A stretch of DNA of 58,812 bases from positions 1-58,812 of the forward strand of contig JAISAQ010000077.1 in the NCBI GenBank assembly GCA_031266775.1, in the 5' to 3' direction. This document shows positions 57,103 through 58,812 of the stretch, in pieces. Position numbers and translations under genes: made by a program. Below the pieces are notes generated by a model that worked only from the letters and a program-made list of their open reading frames with translations, did not search any database and was not told where the DNA came from. The stretch is from Treponema sp. (GTDB lineage Bacteria; Spirochaetota; Spirochaetia; Treponematales; Breznakiellaceae). Each line of letters starts with the position of its first letter. The first letter of the stretch is position 1.

Positions 57103-58140
57103 GGCTTTATCCTCCCTGTTTCCCGCCTGGGCGGGGGTATGTTCAGCCTCGCAAGAGGCTTCGTTCACGATGCTGATAATCTCCCGCCGGGTTTCTTCAC
57201 ACTCGGGGGGGGGCAGTTCTTTGCCGCCGGAGGAGAAAAACTTTGCGCCGGGCTTCATGGAGTCTTCAATGGCGGAGATAATTTCTTTTTGTTCCTGCGC
57301 CGACAGCGGGCGGCCGGCGGCGCTTCTGAAATGGCCCTCCGCAAGGCCGTCTATCATACCCGAGCGGATAGCGTCTTCGTGTTCGGGAGACGGATCTGAC
57401 GCCACGAGTAAGCCGCCTTTGCCAAAGTGTTCGGCTATGTGTTCGCCGGTTACGCCGCGGCCCTCGGAGACACGGGCGTAGAAAATGCGCTCCATAGCGT
57501 CAATCTCCGCCTGCAAGCCTTCCCGTACTTCTTTGTTGTTCAGGTTGCCGCTTTTTAAGGGGGCGTTTTTGGAGATGATTTCGATTTTTTTTACACCGAT
57601 AGCTTCCTGAAGGCCGGAGGTGTCAATGGTAACGGCGCGGACGCCGATGGAACCTATGCGGTCGGTGGGGGATGAGGCAAGTATTTTTCCTGCGGGGGCG
57701 GCCAGCCAGTAAGCACCGGAAGCCATTATGCCTGAAACAACAGCGGCCGTCTTTTTCCCGGCGGCGGCATGGGCATTCCACACGGCGTCTATACCATCTA
57801 CTTCCCCGCCAGGACTATTAATGGCAAACGTGATAGCAGATACCGAAGGATCGCTTTTTGCACGGTCTATCGCGGCAATAATGGTTCGGTAAGAAGTTCC
57901 CCCATAGCCCATGATTTTGTCCCAGGCATCGGGGCCGGAATTGGAGAGCGGGCCGGTTACGGCGATAACCGCCTCATCACCGTTGCGGGAATATATTTCG
58001 TCAACTGCCTGGGGGCTTTCAGGATTGACGACGGTGATAATCTCCCTGGCGGCTTTGAATTCTTCCGCCCGCGCGTTTATCCGGTCGTCGAGATATTCTT
58101 TAATCCACGCCGGGTCGGCGGCATAAAGGACTTCTTTCAA
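56701..58140 (-). CDS. S49 prohead protease fused to internal scaffold (lambda gpC-like)
   Basis: 479 aa. Residues about 35-285 are a SppA/S49 serine peptidase domain: ITFAINSPGGEVDGIDAVWN, SGIMASGAYWLAAPAGKILA (nucleophile Ser in MASGAY), IGSIGVRAVTI and the Lys-containing region NLNNKEVREGLQAEIDAMER. The last about 133 residues (MTLSEFLAQNPSAKTELDHL onward) are a helical, Ala/Glu-rich scaffold domain, as in lambda C-Nu3. Transcription may start at the 33-bp repeat just upstream. ATG start with GGAG. Confidence 0.9.
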   Translation of the reverse strand: MKEVLYAADPAWIKEYLDDRINARAEEFKAAREIITVVNPESPQAVDEIYSRNGDEAVIAVTGPLSNSGPDAWDKIMGYGGTSYRTIIAAIDRAKSDPSVSAITFAINSPGGEVDGIDAVWNAHAAAGKKTAAVVSGIMASGAYWLAAPAGKILASSPTDRIGSIGVRAVTIDTSGLQEAIGVKKIEIISKNAPLKSGNLNNKEVREGLQAEIDAMERIFYARVSEGRGVTGEHIAEHFGKGGLLVASDPSPEHEDAIRSGMIDGLAEGHFRSAAGRPLSAQEQKEIISAIEDSMKPGAKFFSSGGKELPPPECEETRREIISIVNEASCEAEHTPAQAGNREDKAMTLSEFLAQNPSAKTELDHLKAGARTAGRDEAGAEFSAKVERMLGVITSKAYPDAIKSLAGDVLAGKKGIDAFDAAVAVHDTQKEAAASAAAQAETEALGGVTGEAPDGKAAGEKELDAAVKAELDKRRNAHA

Positions 58141-58174
58141 ACATACTCCGATCTCCGTTTCGTTGCATGTTATC

Positions 58175-58207
58175 TCTATCGTTTACCAGTGAAATGTTAA
58201 GGTCAAG
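58175..58207 (-). repeat. 33-bp direct repeat, copy 2 (between o-spanin and protease)
   Basis: 31 of 33 positions identical to 40729-40761, same orientation. It overlaps the o-spanin stop and lies 34 nt before the protease ATG. Minus-strand TTGACC with AACGAT 17 nt later could be a promoter. Function unknown. Confidence 0.9.
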
Positions 58208-58496
58208 GGGTTATGTAGATTTTTTGCCACGCTTCGTACTGCTCCTGCGTTTTTTCCACGTCAATGACGTATTCCGTAATTGACCGCCAGTAGAAAAGAG
58301 GGATTTTCACGGCTTCCCCCTCAAGAACCGGTATCGGTTTCCCTTCGCCGTCAAAGGGGTCCGGGAAGGCGGGAAAGTCAAGAAGCGGGTCGCTCTGGCG
58401 GTTTTCCGCCTGCGGCATTGTGGAGCAGGTCGAGGCTGTGAGCAAAATCAGCAGCGTTATCGCCTGAATGAATGGCCTTCTTTTTTTCATCCGCAT
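58203..58496 (-). CDS. Outer-membrane spanin lipoprotein (Rz1-like)
   Basis: 97 aa, ATG after AGGAGG inside the i-spanin gene in another frame. N-terminal MRMKKRRPFIQAITLLILLT, then a lipobox-like ASTC (residues about 19-22; Thr at -1 is atypical). A short Pro-rich body (DFPAFPDPFDGEGKPIPVLE) is typical of o-spanins. With the i-spanin it fuses the inner and outer membranes at lysis. The 120-nt overlap of the two genes matches classic Rz/Rz1. Confidence 0.75.
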   Translation of the reverse strand: MRMKKRRPFIQAITLLILLTASTCSTMPQAENRQSDPLLDFPAFPDPFDGEGKPIPVLEGEAVKIPLFYWRSITEYVIDVEKTQEQYEAWQKIYITP

Positions 58497-58683
58497 TGGC
58501 TTGCGCCTCCTTAGTTTTTTTCTGGTATTCCAGTAACTGCCACAACTCTTTTTTTGCTTTGTCAAGGGCGATCTTGTACGCCTTCGCCTCTTTGCCGTTC
58601 CGGGCGGCGATTTTAATGGCGATGACAAGGGCCAGTGTCAAAAGCAGGATAAGGGCGGCTATGGCAAGGTATACATAGAGCAT
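58378..58683 (-). CDS. Inner-membrane spanin (Rz-like)
   Basis: 101 aa. N-terminal transmembrane helix (YLAIAALILLLTLALVIAIK) followed by a Lys/Glu-rich periplasmic coiled coil (KAYKIALDKAKKELWQLLEY, KKTKEAQANADEKKKAIHSG). This topology and the embedded lipoprotein gene identify an i-spanin. The order holin-spanin-spanin without an endolysin in view suggests that the lysozyme lies outside the window. Confidence 0.78.
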   Translation of the reverse strand: MLYVYLAIAALILLLTLALVIAIKIAARNGKEAKAYKIALDKAKKELWQLLEYQKKTKEAQANADEKKKAIHSGDNAADFAHSLDLLHNAAGGKPPERPAS

Positions 58684-58692
58684 GAGACCTCC

Positions 58693-58812
58693 CTATTTCG
58701 CAAGGCGGATGTCCCGGATCTTGTCCAGGAAAATCGAAAAATAGACGGGGCTGAAAATGGCCGCCACGGCGATTCCGGTATAGATAATATCCTGCGTTTC
58801 AAGGGCGATGAC
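58693..58812 (-). CDS. Partial membrane protein, probable holin C-terminus
   Basis: The last 39 codons of a gene that continues beyond the window: IYTGIAVAAIFSPVYFSIFL then DKIRDIRLAK and TAG. One hydrophobic helix and a charged tail directly before the spanins fit a holin. Confidence 0.55.
   Translation of the reverse strand, partial: VIALETQDIIYTGIAVAAIFSPVYFSIFLDKIRDIRLAK

Overview
The window looks like chromosome from a treponeme of the termite-gut type (Treponema primitia/azotonutricium group). The evidence is a periplasmic-flagellum operon in spirochete gene order (flbB-fliK-flgD-flgE-flbD-motA-motB-fliL-fliM-fliY-fliO-fliP-fliQ-fliR-flhB), an lptD-uvrA pair arranged as in T. pallidum, GC-rich coding DNA, and a sigma-54-type promoter. 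The assignment is an inference from protein families and synteny; no database was searched.

Region 1 (1-12.6 kb, all minus strand) is the flagellar hook/motor/export operon, tightly packed with 4-nt overlaps and punctuated by long hairpins after fliL and at the flhB stop. Region 2 (12.7-19.8 kb) is accessory: a metallophosphoesterase, a CBM9-like protein, an SDR, a vapBC-type module with a truncated toxin, a repeat-rich surface lipoprotein, an orphan small protein and an M81 peptidase. The lipoprotein gene is preceded by a (CA)22 microsatellite, a sigma-54 consensus and a short upstream ORF whose end depends on the repeat number. Region 3 (19.85-26.2 kb) is lptD and uvrA. Region 4 (26.2-32.2 kb) holds a PIN-toxin remnant, a secreted histidine-phosphatase-like protein with an altered catalytic motif, and a thiamine salvage operon (promoter, TPP riboswitch, terminator, thiD-cytX-thiM-thiE-HAD phosphatase). 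Region 5 (32.2-39.3 kb) has an HD protein, a CmpB-like membrane protein, a 1.5-kaa CoA-dehydratase activase/dehydratase fusion, a higBA-type module with only a toxin tail left, and a TIM-barrel isomerase.

Region 6 (39.3 kb to the window end) is a prophage. A plus-strand tyrosine integrase lies beside a 16-nt tRNA 5'-end fragment. A convergent minus-strand morphogenesis operon then reads, in transcription order: holin (cut by the window edge), overlapping i-/o-spanin, S49 protease with a nested scaffold, lambda D-like decoration protein, lambda E-like capsid, neck/tail-completion genes, sheath, tube, frameshifted tail chaperone, tape measure, fibre/collar protein, DNA-circularisation-type protein, LysM-hub fusion, and Mu-like gp45-gp46-gp47-gp48 baseplate proteins, tail fibre. 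The head is lambda-like and the contractile tail Mu-like. Terminase and portal would lie beyond the right edge.

The observations I rate highest are the microsatellite-controlled leader ORF in front of the surface lipoprotein, a family of 3'-end hairpins with a conserved CCGGTT apex but variable self-complementary arms, the -1 frameshift site and nested genes of the prophage, and a 33-bp direct repeat at both ends of the late operon.
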